Shown here: piece after piece, positions 10,941 to 23,770 of the stretch
Layout of the letters: each line of letters starts with the position of its first letter
Numbering within the stretch: the first letter of the stretch is position 1
Assembly (NCBI RefSeq): GCF_022458985.1
Contig: NC_061772.1
Span: 27,401,501-27,465,500 of the forward strand
DNA from: Mugil cephalus
Lineage: Eukaryota; Chordata; Actinopteri; Mugiliformes; Mugilidae
Length of the DNA: 64,000 nt
Direction of reading: 5' to 3'
Notes under the pieces: generated by a model
Databases searched by the model: none
Told to the model about the DNA's origin: nothing
The model's input: only the letters and a program-made list of their open reading frames with translations
Made by a program: the position numbers and the translations under genes

Positions 10941-10948
10941 TGACGTCA
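10941..10948. promoter_or_regulatory. full CRE palindrome upstream of bdnf
   Basis: TGACGTCA, a perfect CREB/ATF site, with an E-box CAGCTG 30 bp away (about 10909-10914). BDNF promoters are CREB-responsive in mammals, but no exon or donor is obvious beside this site. Confidence 0.3.
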
Positions 10949-13900
10949 AAGGAGTCGAGAGTGAGCTGAGGGGAACAGTTGAGAAAACTCCAGATTGGTA
11001 AACACGTAAACTCGGATCAGGCCTTTTCTTTTTTTTTTTTCCTCTTCTTCTCAACCTCCTCTTATAATCAGATGCTGGAGAGGGGAGTTAATGCCATCCC
11101 TCCTGTGATGACAATAACCTTTAATGCAATCATCAGGCAGACAGCAGAGAGTCTTCTAAGCCTGGTACTCACTCCTCCTTCCACACCCTCATGCAGCTGA
11201 TACATGCTTTCTATACTGGCATGGACTGCAAATCACTCCATAGGCTATTAAGCCTCTGTCCGTCTGTCTGTCTGTCTGCCCCCCCCACCCACCCCTTTCC
11301 CTCCATCCTCCAACCTCCACCTCTCCCATCAATAATGTTTGCATTACTGCTGAATGAAAAACCCTCTAATCGTGCCACAGAATCACCTGGAAAGGCTGAA
11401 ATATTTGTCGTGAGACTACAACTCTTTAATAATAATAATAATAATCATATATACATATATATTCTATGCAAAGAGAGGCTGCAGACAACAACTTAAGCAG
11501 CAGCAGCAGCAGCAGCAGCTTGTATGCTCCTCCTGTCTGGTGTGATGAGGCACATCCTGCCACCGCCATGTAACACGCAACTACAGGAATCAGCCCGTGG
11601 ATTAGTCCCTGCATCCACAACGTTAATAGGTTTTTTTTTATTGTTTGGACTCTCTGATGATGATGATGTGCTGCACAAGCACCTGAGCGGGCTGATCCCC
11701 CCCCCCCTCTTACACACCCCTCAGCACCGTCTCTGTCCCGCAGTGGTCCGACATATAAGAAGGTGTCTTAACAGTAAGAATAACCGCTAATGTATTAATA
11801 ACTCGTCGTTGGCTCCCGTCGCTGCAGCGCGAACCACGGTCACGCCGCCGAGTGACGAAGATCTGATAATTAAAGGTTCGGAACGAGGTTCAGGGCTTCG
11901 CCTCCTGCCAGAACTTGTCTAAACAAGCCTGTTAATTGGATGAAGGTGCCGGTGATGAAGATGATGGCGGCGGTGGCAGCAGCGGCGGCGGGCGCTGTGG
12001 CCACATTTCCATAATGATTAAGATGATTAATTTTCGCTCTAAAACGATCGTGACGTCCGCCGCCCCAGCCGTGAGCCGAGATTTCCGCCACCAATACCTC
12101 CCCCTCCCCACCCCCCCTTCCCGAATTAAAAATAATCAATAAAGCCTATTTATAATGCGCCAGGCTCAGGTAAATGTTGCATTTTATGAATGAAAAACGG
12201 CGCGGCGAGGTGGCACACTCCGACATTGGGTATTGTTATTATTATTAAATAATAATAATAGGAAGAAATAGCTCCTACTATTAAAATAAATACATGTTTA
12301 AAAGCGAACTTCACGAAACGAAAATCATATTTAGCACGAAAACACGAAGAGAAGCGACACACAAAGGCCAACATTTACCAACAAAAAAAAAAGGGAAAAA
12401 TGCATTAGCAGCGTATCTTTATTTCTGTAGCGCGAGTTCGTTTGCTCTTATTTATTCGTTAACTTAGAGAGAATTTCATCGGATCTCCACGCACACCGAC
12501 ACACGCGCACGCACGCACACATTTATATATGTGTATAATAATATATATTTGTTTGCAATTAAACCTACCATCAGGTTTGTTATTGACGCCCACCCCAACT
12601 CTGCAGAGCTGAGTGCAGAGAGAGAGAGAGGGAGAGAGGGAGAGAGGGGAGATTCTCGGTAAAGATAACACACGCGGAGACGCGCGCACGCAGGCGCGGG
12701 CGCACGCAGACGCACGCCCGCACACAAGCGCACGCAGCCCCATTTATGGACTGATCCGCTGACGTACATTGCAGAAAAGTGCTATAAAAAAACCTTCATA
12801 CATACAAAGTGTGTCGTGCCACCCCACAGACCCCTCCTAACCCGCCTCCGCTCATCCCTCCTCCTCCACCCAACACGCCCACGCCCACACCATAATCCCA
12901 CGTCTCAGTAGAGAGAGAGAGGGAGAGAGAGAGAGAGAGATAGAGGGAGAGGGGGAGAGAAAAAATAAAATAAAAATACTGCTACATGGCCAAAAAAATA
13001 AAAAAAAAATGGGTAAAGATTAGATTTAAAAACAAATATAGCCGATAGAGATGCTGCAATAATAATAATAGTAATAATAACCATGCACAGCATCTGTCAA
13101 TAAAAAAAGAGGCCGTTTCTTTGTGTCACAATTTTCCTGACCGTATTAAACATTTATTAGATCATTTATTGATCGGTCATAACGCTATTAACGCTTTTGC
13201 GCCATTGAACCACGAAACGTTTTTTTTTTTATATAATTGCGACGCAGCCCACATTAAAGAGGCTTTTCCCTTTATTATTTTCCTTTATGAATGTCGGGCA
13301 GCCCGATAAGTAATATGATCTATTTTTGGTTTCACTGTCTCGTAAAATGAGGAGTAATCGGGCTCTAATATGCAGAAACCGATCTGCGCATTACATCGCT
13401 GGGCGAAAAAAAAAAAGAGGAATAAATAAATAAAAAATTACCCGAAAAACGCCATAGTTCAAATGCAATTAGGAATTTACTGGATGCATTCATATGTTTG
13501 GAGTATTTTATTTGGGAAGGGAGGGGGGGGGAGCAGCAGCCCGCATGAGGAGTTTTGATTAAAGCAGGACTGCCAGTGGGCGTTGGGGCTTTTCTCTTCC
13601 CTTGCTGTTGTTGTTGTGCCATGCAATTGCTTCGTCTTGGATCAGAAATCTTAAATCTTTGACCAAAAGGGGTGAAAAAAAAGGAAAAAGGGAAGGAGAG
13701 GGGGGAGTGAGCGTGAGATGCGCGCTCACACACACATACATGGATGTAGAGAAGGATGGGAAATAGACAATAACCACCGCTTCTGCATCGGTTCGAGACG
13801 ATTTTTTTTAAAGCTACAAGTCCTTCAGGAGAGCAGAGAAATAAAATCCCCAGAGCGGCTCTGAGTGATGGCGAGATCGTCAACATAACCGCGATTGGGG

Positions 13901-14615
13901 GATTTTTACGCGTTCCCTTCATTTTTGAATTAAAACAAAGAAAGAAAGAAAAGAAAGGAGCGAAAGAAAGAAACGACGCTCAGTCCGAACAATTGCACAT
14001 CATCAAGCCATCTTATCTGCCTCCATCACATTCAGCCATAACATCTGTCAGTGGATGGACTTTGACCACGCCCATTTTTATTGTAATTCTACACGGGAAC
14101 ATTAGAATAGTTTCGCAGCTACTGTAAAAAAAAATAAATAAATAAAAAAAAAGAAAGAGAGGAAGGAGCCTGACTCCGGCAAAAAAGAAAAAAAAATACG
14201 TTTTTTTACACGACTAAAAAAAATAATAAATCTTTATTTCTCCCACTTTCTATTTAGAAATATTTAAATATTTAACATTTATAGCGAGACGGGTCGACGC
14301 GCAGTGGCGCACGGACACAAAAGAGAAAGAGGGGGGGCTGAGGGGGGGGGGGGGGGGTAGCAGGTGAAGTGAAAAGCACCTTATGAATGAAACCGTGGAG
14401 CGGTCGTAGTAAAAACAGAAGTGATTTGATGGCGATGACGGGAGGAGGGGAGGGAAGGAGGGAGGGAAGGGGGGGGGGCGATTGGGGGGGAGGGTAGGGG
14501 GGGGTAAAGTGTAGGGCTATTTTTGGTCGATAACAAAAATCCAGAGGGTTTGACATCAAGACAAAACATGAATGCAGCAGACCAAACAAGAAACAATAAG
14601 CACAGATAGATAAGA

Positions 14616-14666
14616 TAGATGGATGGATGGAAGGATGGATGGATGGAAGGATGGATGGATGGATAG
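14616..14666. repeat. imperfect (GATG)n repeat
   Basis: GATG units interrupted by AAGG, following a G-rich purine stretch at 14325-14510. Confidence 0.9.
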
Positions 14667-15327
14667 ACGGACGAAAAGGAGGAGGTTTAGCAGACTATTT
14701 TTTCTGATATGCACCAGCATCCAATACTCCAGTTCGTGCTGGAAGGATCACTGCAGCGTCTTTAAGTCCCATATTGGGAGCATGATTAGGCACAACGCAA
14801 CGATTACGCAAATTGTGTTGCAGCAGGCGGTGTTCGGAAACTCCAGAACCGCTTCGGAAATGAAAAAAAAAAAAAAAAGGGAAAGAAGCTCTCCCGTTAT
14901 AAAAATAAATAAAGTCAGCCCGAGCACGAAAAAACCGAGGAGTCCCAATTCTCTCACACGAGGACGACTCAGAGCTTCTGTGAACGTGCACGCACGAAAC
15001 GATATGCATATATGAGAATATATATATGTATGTGAATATATATATACACATATATATAAATATATATAACTTCAGCATCAGAATAGAAGAATAAAAAAAG
15101 AAATAGGCTACTAGTCACCTGGATCGCATTTCATTTCGGAGTTATTTCGGTCACCGGTGTCCACAATTTCACACACTGTGCCAAAGCGAAGGGCTGCATG
15201 CTGTAGTTTTTTTTTTTTTTTTTTTTTAAGCCGAAGTTCATTTGAGAAAAAGCCAGAAGAAGCCCCCGTAAAAGACGACAGGGATAGGAGAGGATTGACA
15301 TGGAAAAACAATGGATTGTGCTCTTAC

Positions 15328-15420
15328 CTTTACAAGGGGCTGACAACCACTACGTGCGTGGTTAGATCTCCGCGACCAAGACTTGCATGTCCCAAAGTTT
15401 AACGCAGTGTGGGGGGGCTT
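15328..15420 (-). other. candidate untranslated 5' exon of bdnf (donor at 15327)
   Basis: Minus-strand TAAAG followed by GTAAGAG is a near-consensus donor. It is preceded by about 90 bases of complex sequence without simple repeats, unlike the surrounding low-complexity DNA. The 5' edge is arbitrary. Assignment to bdnf is by strand and position only. Confidence 0.3.
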
Positions 15421-15500
15421 ATAGGTACCGAGAATGTGGTGTGCAAAAGACCAGACGCCCTAACATTTCAACTTTCACAGTGCTCTACTAGGAAGGAGAC

Positions 15501-15501
<1 letters not shown>

Positions 15502-15534
<33 letters not shown>

Positions 15535-15660
15535 AAAAAGGAAGCCACATATTAAAAAGCACAAGCTCTTTTAACGTCAGGCGCGATCTTTTTCTTTCCC
15601 CTTTTTTTTTAAACAATGCTCCCTCTCTCTCTCTCTCTCTCTCCTCTCTCTCTCCCCTTT
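15502..15660. repeat. A31 homopolymer and (CT)n tract
   Basis: Thirty-one A at 15502-15532 and a CT-rich tract at about 15625-15660, close to the candidate bdnf 5' exon at 15328. Confidence 0.9.
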
Positions 15661-16683
15661 TTTTTTAATCCCGTTTATTTTCCGTTTTACAGACCACAGG
15701 CTCCTTCAGAATAAGCTTACCAAAAGTTGAAAAAACAATCCCAGGTTTGGCAAGGGGGGGCTGGGAAAAGAGAGAAAGAGAGTTGGCGTCCACTCGGCGT
15801 TTTAGTCCATGCACGACTCCGGTGCCTCTGTCCAACGTGCTGAAAGCATAACACAGCCAGGGGTAACTATGAGGGGCCACGATAAATATCTATACTTTTT
15901 TGTTTGAGTGCCCACTTTAAACTGCTTTTTTTTTTTTTTTTTGACGTGTGTGTGTTTGTGTGTGTGTGTGTGTGCGTTAACTCCGCTGCTTCCCCGCGGT
16001 CTCTTGTCACGTGTATTTCCCACCCCTTGCCAAACCAGTCCTGTTAATATTTGATCACATATTGGTCGGACATTTCCTTCCAGATAACAGCACCTTATAT
16101 ATCACAAAACGCCGGTTCAATTTGCGCCTCGTAAAAAAAAAAAAAAAAGAAAAAAAAAGGCTCCACTCTCTCCGCGGCGCATTTAACCACGCGACTGACA
16201 AACGAGCCCTATTGTTCTTAATGTCATGTACATGACAAGTGTCACAGGCAAGTGGCACATGTTGCTTTAAAAAACGATAACAATAAAACAAAAAAAAACC
16301 CGCACTGAGAAAAGGGGGGGAAAGAAGAAGAAGAAGAAGAAGAACATAGATCCATGCATAAAATATAAAGCCCTCACTGCCAAAAAACACAGCCCTCCAT
16401 AGCCTACATCACATCCACACATTGCGCGCGGAGACACAATGTAATATTTCCTTACCCCTCTCACTGTACCGGCATATCCTGAGCAGAGAAATGCCACACA
16501 ATCTCTTTCACACAAGCTCTGTCAACATCAGCCTCATCAGACATGGGTCTCGGTACTGAGTTTCTCAAGTAACCACTGAGTCCAACCCTTCCAGCAATGC
16601 GTTGCCAGACCAAACAAGCAAGCACGACTATTTACTGGTAATCATCCCCTTTATAAGCTGTGTGCGTTCCCATCGCTACTTAC

Positions 16684-16860
16684 CATTTTTCCCCCCTACG
16701 CTGTCCTGGAGATAGAAGTGTCTTAATATCCACTCACTCCAACAGATGCTGGTAGGTAATGTGTCTTGTTTGAAGTCATCATATGAGAACTTCTGCTGTG
16801 CTCAGTAGATCGCCCACCACTTCGCTGACTTATGAATCTAATAACCCTTTGCAATATCGG
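16684..16860 (-). other. candidate untranslated 5' exon of bdnf (donor at 16683)
   Basis: Minus-strand AAATG followed by GTAAGTAG is the strongest donor in this stretch; a second donor (GAGGG then GTAAGG at 16455) lies 0.23 kb downstream. About 25 bases before the donor is GGACAGCG, identical to the right half of an RE1/NRSF site, but the left half does not match. Mammalian BDNF exon II carries an RE1 and several donors, so the resemblance is suggestive only. Confidence 0.3.
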
Positions 16861-18156
16861 CGTGCTTAAACTCTCTTAGGCAACACCTTGGTGGCTCCTA
16901 CAGTAAAAGAGGAATTATCAACAAGCACGGGGTTGTCAGAAAAGCTTGTACAGATATACGTAACACCCTCGCCCGGACAACGCCATTAGGGGTCTTACGT
17001 GATTGAAATAAGCGACGGCGGCACAAGTTTTATGGGGAAACTAGTTCCTGACTGGTCGCTCGCTCGCTCGCTCGCCTCAGATCTTTAAATCCGCACCGAG
17101 GAAACAATAGGCAGAAGGCATGAAACTTCTAAGACACAGCCATATTCACGTGTTTTTGTCTATGTTATAGAGTGTTAACTCCCTCTTTGGCGACGGGCCA
17201 TTGGCCTATTACGCATACGCACAACTGGTCATTAAGATGTTTCCAACGCGGGCGACGCGCGTCAGGTCGCCTTTACCAAACAAATGCACATTAATAGCGC
17301 CCCTGTGTCTCCCCGTCAAGTTATTGAGGAACTTGTTGCTGCTCAAAAAAAAAAAAAAAAAAAAAAAGACCCCCCCTTACACCACCACCACCACCCAACC
17401 TCACCCTCTCCGCCTTTTTCCCCCCTTTTCTGGACAAGATGCACATATAAATATACTTACATGGTCAAATCCTGCTGAATTGCTGCGTCTTTTTACGGAC
17501 ATATAACTGAGATCAACAGCATAAAAAGAAGAAAAAGAAAAAGAAAAAGTTAATCCTCCAGACGCGTTGCACAAAAAAAAAAAAAAAAAAAAAAAAACAC
17601 CGAGAGACGCGACCAGAGCGTTTTAAAGTCAGACACGGGACTTTTTGTCGATCAGGAATATGTGTAAGTTCAAAGGCGAAATCTGTTTTCAGTAAAATTC
17701 CATCAGTTGCACTGCCAACACTCAGCCATCTGATTGTTATGCAGTGACGAAGCGCTGTGCTTGCAAGTGAAGCCCCAAATGTACTAAGTAACATGAGTAA
17801 TAGGTGATATTTGCCTGACTCTTTGCCAGCATCCCAAACTTTCTCGGGTGCGTGTGTAAGACAAGTGTCATTCTTGTGGTATAAATTACTTTTTCTTTCT
17901 TTCTTTTTTCTTTTTTGTTGTTGTTGTTGTGGTCATAGTTTATGGAAATCACGCCGCATGGGTGGCGCGTTCTTGGACCCCGTGGGCGTGCGTCCGCAAA
18001 AAGGGACAATAGCACCGATGTGACAACTCTCACACACACACACACACAGACACACACAAAAAGCCGCTCATCAAAGCGTTTTTAAGGTAACTCGATGCCA
18101 CTCAGACCTTCTACTCTGAAGCCTTGTGTATCATGACATTAAAAGGTGGAAACGCC

Positions 18157-18207
18157 ACCATCCATCCATCCATCCATCCATCCACCCATCCATCCATCCA
18201 CCCATCC
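18157..18207. repeat. (CATC)n tetranucleotide repeat
   Basis: CATC units with two CACC-type interruptions. Confidence 0.92.
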
Positions 18208-18375
18208 TCTCCCTCCATTGATAGGATGCACTGATTTGAATTTCCAGCCTTCAGTTTCATGGCTACACTCAAAAAACATGCAAATCCGCCAGTGTCACTT
18301 CTCAATATTGCACCAAACTTTCTGACACATTGAGGAGTCTCCACTTGGTTCTGATCCGGTCTGTTCCCAGGACAG

Positions 18376-18412
18376 ACAAACAAACAAACAAACAAACAAA
18401 CAAACAAACAAA
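18376..18412. repeat. (AAAC)n tetranucleotide repeat
   Basis: About nine AAAC units ending in a short C-run. Confidence 0.95.
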
Positions 18413-21299
18413 CCCCCCAAAACCTAAAGCTTAAAATTGTCTTATCTTTCTTTGTGTCACCACATTTCTACATCGAAGACACAAGGTGGCATAATCAGAT
18501 AAAACGAGTGTCATTTATTTTATTTGATTCATTTTTTTTTTTAATTACACTCATTCCTTGCCAAGAAAGATGGAGCTCTCCACGCAAGCAACAAGTGCCC
18601 GGACTCGAGGAGTCGCACGTAGCTTTATTATCCTTGAACTCACTCCTCGTAGGCTTTTTCACGCGGGGGGCGACTCATTACAGGCTGCTATTAAAAGGCG
18701 GGAGGTAGCACGTATGGAGGGGGATGGACGGCTCCCCCCCTCCCTCCGTTCGTTCGTTCGTTCGCCTCACGGTGATTAAATGATCAGGATGTATGTGTCC
18801 CAGTCACCTCTCAGGGCTCCTACCATCATCATCCTACTCCCAGGCCTTTTTTTTTTTTTTTGCTTCCTGACGTGGTAACTTGACTTGCTCCTACTTGTGA
18901 TGTTGTTAACACTTCCTCTGCTCCCACAGCTTTTTTTTTTTTTTTTTTTTTTTCCTCTTCTCTCTCTCGCAGACTCTGTTACTGACTCATGCTCGTCCCT
19001 TTTCCACTATCCATGCCCTCCCCCGCACTCTCCACCACAATATCTTATGGCTGAGTCCGAGGTCACAGATCAATCACTTCATCCCCTGGGCTGCATATGA
19101 CTGCATGGCATTTTGCTCCGTGGTCTGCCAAGACACTTCACCTCTTTTGAGCTCACTCTTGGAACTTTTAAGTGTTTGAGTGGAATATATTTTGACAGAG
19201 GGAGTGTTATTAAAATGTGTAGCCGGCGGGCTGCACCCTGGGATATACACACACACACATATATATATGTATATGTATGTATATATGGAGACGAATGTGC
19301 ACCCTTACAGGTTTGTGTGATATTAACTCTGTTGCTGTGAACGTGGACAAAGAAGATGCAGGATGTAAGAATAACAAGCGTTGCTCTTTAGCTGGTCGGC
19401 TCATTACCTCCTGCTGTAATTACTCAGTGTTTCGTGAAACCGTCGCCACTTTGCGAAAGCAGGAACCTGCCTTTAAAGTGCGATCTTGAGCGATTTAATG
19501 TGACCTTTTTACCCACCGACGCCGAACAACCTGTCTATCAAAAAGCCCCCGAAAAATAAATCTGAGCTTCCGTCTCCCTCGTATGACAAACAAAAGAAAC
19601 ACAAGTATTGTCATCAGACTTGCCCGTTTACATCTCCTAATCACGTTAGGGTCCAGGGCCGGTCTCTGGAATCATTACTAAAACGCAGAGTGAAAACTTT
19701 GCGTCTATAAGCACTTTCCTCCCCCCTCGGTGTAATGGCAACGATTAAGCGATGGATGGATTCGGTCAGGGCTGCGCGTATCATTACTCTGTCTTAATCT
19801 TTGTTCCATAAATATTGATAACAAGAGCCCCCGCGTCATGTGTTACTAGTACCTGCTGTTAAAAATAGAAGGCCTGCTGATGGCAGGTTATCTCTTACTG
19901 TCAGATCCCAGAGTGTCTCCCCCTCCTCCGCCCCTCCGCCCCCTCAACACTCCACCTCTTTGTATCTACAGGATGTTGAGCTCCGAGACGAGCGAAGAGC
20001 AAAACCGAAAAAAAAAAAACAAATAGTCTGATTGCGCGCCAGTAAATTAACCTACTGTACCTCCGGTCCGCCTCTATTTACTCTTTAACGGTCAAACAAA
20101 GTGGAAAATAAACTGCCGACTCTAACAAGTGCTGATTTATTTCGACCGAGACGTAATTTGCGACGTGTAATTTCATAACGAACCAGTTAAAATAGCTTAA
20201 TACGTTCCCCTGCCACCTCCACCTCCACCTCCTCCACCTCCACCACCCTCGCCCCCCGGTTGACAATGTGCTTTATGCCGTACATCTGTCATTCTGTAGA
20301 GCAGCTTCATAATATTTCAGTAGAGTGCGGAATTAATTATCGGGCTCGGCCGGTGACTCAGAGCTCAGGTCTTGGGAAAGTAAAGCAGCTCGTAAATAAT
20401 CGCCCCGCTGCCACCATACTTCACACTGATGGCGAGCGCTGCGTTTGTGCTAATTTCACCGTTCTATGTATAGTGTGACGGACAGTGTCAGGATGAATGA
20501 TATCTGGGTCTGCCCCGGTGGCTTAGCAGGGCTGAAATTGAACCGAATGTGCATGTATGTGTGTGTGTTAGTGTGTGTGTGACATTGAGGGGTTTCTATC
20601 TGGCGTACAGTGTCATCCATCTTCTCCCGTTCGACCTTATACCAGTTAAACACCTGGTGACTATGTAAACTCTGTCTCCAGTGCCCGAGGGCAGAAATCT
20701 GGAGCTCTGGGTGTGACATAAAAGTGCATTGATCTCCTAACTCTGACTAACCTCTGTCTGCAGGAGGACGCTGCCTGTCTGCTATTATCTTTACGACTGC
20801 CTGGGCGAGAGACGGGCAATCTGGGCCTCGGCACCGGGGCCGGGGGCCGGGGGCCGGGGGCCGAGAGGCTGCCCGAAACGACGGCAGTCAACAAGGAGGG
20901 GTGAGTTCACAGAATTATGGATTTAAATCAGCCGGAACGTGTTTGAAAAACTCTCTTTTCCTGGTTAACGAGGAAAAGCGAACACAGGAATATGGATCTC
21001 CAGATCAAATATCGCCCCAGGACTGGAATGAATGCAATGTATTTTAATTCCTGCAGCTCGGGCGCACTGAGATTGTCGGGAGTGTTTGTATAAGCTCGAA
21101 TGTGTATGGAGTGGTGCGAATTTGAATGGATATATTTGCATCTTGTTGCTTAGCCAAAGGCATTATTGGCTCCCAGTGGTGGTGACCTGAAATTTTGCAT
21201 GCACGGCAACCCTTGCAAATAGTAGCCCCTTTATGATCGGCCAAATATTGCACGGGAGAAGTGTGAGGCACTGACCTTCAGCGAAGCGCATATGTGTAA

Positions 21300-21321
21300 C
21301 GAACGTCGACGTCGACGTTCG
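21300..21321. repeat. perfect 22-bp CpG-rich palindrome
   Basis: A self-complementary 22-mer built of GAACGTCGAC and its mirror, with five CpGs and overlapping GTCGAC/ACGTCG motifs. No gene is adjacent; function unknown. Confidence 0.9.
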
Positions 21322-21954
21322 CATCTCATGATTGTCTCTCCTTCTCGTTTTTTTCTTCTTCTTCTCCTTCTGAACTCTACATAGAAAGGGAAAAAAAAAC
21401 AATAAAATGAGTGTGTTTGCATTCAGGGTGTGAAGGTTCAGATGGATCCGGTGCTTTTGCTCATTACTATTCAGTTGTATCTGCACGGCGCCCGGTCTAA
21501 AGATGGACTAGGAAGTAGTCAGGATGTTGGGTGGTGGACTGAAACGTCGCAGGCTTTTTGCCATTTTTGTGGATTTCTCAATCGGGAGCCCATAAACATT
21601 GTTGTTTACTTGAAAGAAATGTTTTTCAAAGAATATTTCGTCAGGCCTCCAGTAGAGCCATCATAAATACCTGCTGCACAATCTAGCATGAGTCAACTTA
21701 AAATATACACTCCGTCAAGGTCGGCGACCCTGAAAAACTCATACCGGGCATTACTCTGGCTTTAAAACAAAACTGTTTGTTGTTTTTTTTTCCTCCCCCC
21801 CCCCGGTGTTTTTATGTAAAAGCCCTATTCCGACGCCCATATTAAAATGCCTATGTGACGAATATAATCTTTATCTGCTTAAGCATTTGTGGGCGCCCAG
21901 GAACGGTGGGGTCAAGAGTTTTAGCTCTTGTACTGGTTGTCTGACATAAAAGAC

Positions 21955-22035
21955 AGAAGCAGCAGCAGCAGCAGCAGCAGAGGAGGTGGAGGCTCGTGAC
22001 TTGGAAGCCGGCAGTTCAAATCCCCGGACTGACTG
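21955..22035 (+). mobile_element. possible tRNA-derived SINE head with an expanded AGC run
   Basis: GTTCAAATC at about 22015-22023 matches the RNA polymerase III B-box consensus (GWTCRANNC), flanked by CCGGCA and CCCCGG as in a tRNA T-arm. An A-box is not clear; an (AGC)n run at 21955-21981 lies where it might be expected. No matching tail was found, so this may be a decayed SINE or coincidence. Confidence 0.35.
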
Positions 22036-23714
22036 ATGAAAGCTGCGTAGGGAAGCAACACTGTGCTGCTCGTCTTCAAGAGCGACTGTCAGAAACGCTG
22101 TTGCGCGGAGTTCGGAGGAGACTCAGGCAGAGCGTCGGGGCCGGGTATTAAACCCCTTCGCCCGTTTGTAAACAGCGTGATGCTTATTGAGGGGGCGGGG
22201 CTTAGCTGGAGGCAAAACATCTCAAACACTATAGCCTGTAAACACGAGTTAGAGATATTTTAACGGACTGTTTTAGCATGAATGGACGAGGAAAACTTAT
22301 ATTTTAGAGAATATACTAATACATTAGCTCCCTGAGACCGTGATTGTTATTTTAAAAAGCTGACTCTGACTGACGGGACTATATTCACTGACCCCTACAC
22401 TCTCACTCACTGGATGGACGATTTGACCAAAGGAGGACACGGAGGGGACGAAGTCTGGTCTGTCTTTATCAAGTGAAGCCTCTAAAACAAAGATATTACA
22501 AGAAGTAAGCGGAACCACTGTGGAGGGGAACGTAGTAAATGCAACTTCAGCTTGGACACCCACTGAAACACGTTGCGTTAGCTAGCAGTTAGCATTAGCA
22601 TTAATATGTAACATGAAACAAAAAATCGTTTCTTTTAATCACCAAAGCCGAACCAAAGTTGTCTATGACTGGCAGTGGCTGGTATGAGATAAAACTTCAA
22701 ATTAGTGTTTTTGATTTTTTGATTTTGGCGCCAAAAATACAGCAAGAGGAAGTTTTCAACGGTCTCGCCTCAAGTTTCCCTCTGTTTTGCCTCCAGCTAA
22801 CGTCGCGACGTCACAGTGACGTAGGCCATGAAGGGGTCTATAGAGTGCATGTGCAATCTTGTGACAAAATATAATCAAGTTTGGATTTAAACACAAATGA
22901 AATCAGATGTTACTGTTCAAACGGGAAGGAAAACATGGAGGCGTAATTCAAGATTTAAGATCAATTTAAAGATTATTCCAGGTTCATAGTTCACTCTTGA
23001 GTTTGAGTCGTCCGTTTAGCAGCTGCTTTGAAACGAGCTACATCCATATAAACGTCCTTCGTCGTAGAAAGCGCTGCAAGTTTGATGTTTCCTTTTGCGC
23101 TCGAAGTGTTTCCGATGGAAATCATGATCAAAGGCACCAAACTGTTCCTTAATGGACCTCGTGTGTCCAGTGTTTCCTTAACTGCTGCTTCTGTGGTCAC
23201 GAATAAACATCGGAAATCGACAGCTATTGCTGCAGAGGGAATAAAAGTCATTGAAATGCTCAAGTAGAAAAAAAAGAAAAAAAAGAAAAAAGATATAGAT
23301 ATTTCAAGATCTTTAATTTGAGGACCTCAGTGCAAATGCCACATAATTAGTAAATATAATAGAAACTACAGGACGGAAACAACAGTATACGTACACGTTT
23401 TCCACCGTTACACTTTTATCTTTACATTTTTAAAAAGGAAGGCAGGAAGCTTCATAGCTTTATAAATAAAATTTCTCTCAGAAAGAGAACAAAATAATCA
23501 CAAAAATCTAAGAAAGTGAAGGAAGTTGTTTGTGTTCACAGAGTTTTACAATAAAAGGTTGTGGCCGTCTCGTCATTTTCTGCCGAAATGTCCGTACATC
23601 CAATTCTTTAAAACATTGTACGAAACTTTAACGTGTTCATTTGAAATTTTGCTCGGTGTGACTCAAACCAACGGATAACATGGTAAAAACTTTGGGTAGC
23701 GCCACGGTGGCTAT

Positions 23715-23770
23715 TGTCTCCCACTGTTTCCAGCCACTACGCTAAGCTAAGCTAAGCTAATCTAACCTCT
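23715..23770. repeat. fragment of a fish dispersed repeat with (GCTAA)4
   Basis: CACTGTTTCCAGCCACTACGC followed by four GCTAA units resembles a repeat I associate with fish genomes (TGTTTCCAGT...GCTAAGCTAA). Recognition is from memory of the family; only a fragment is present. Confidence 0.45.

Larger units (their letters stand above)
3023..20000. other. bdnf upstream region: no coding gene, candidate 5' exons and promoters, dense simple repeats
   Basis: No open frame here resembles a known protein; the listed frames are short, low-complexity or antisense shadows. By analogy with other vertebrates this stretch should hold the alternative promoters and untranslated 5' exons of bdnf. Minus-strand consensus splice donors stand out at 4134, 6133, 15327, 16455 and 16683. 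It carries many long homopolymers (A28 at 5948, A31 at 15502, A23 at 17345, A25 at 17573, G28 at 5132) and microsatellites. Region 6730-7040 is unusually complex and AT/homeobox-site-like, a possible conserved non-coding element, but I cannot test that here. Confidence 0.6.

Noticed and set aside
16684..16715. RE1/NRSF silencer site in a bdnf upstream exon
   Set aside because: Only the right half (GGACAGCG) matches; the left half TTCAGCACC is absent. I found no complete RE1 in the window by eye.
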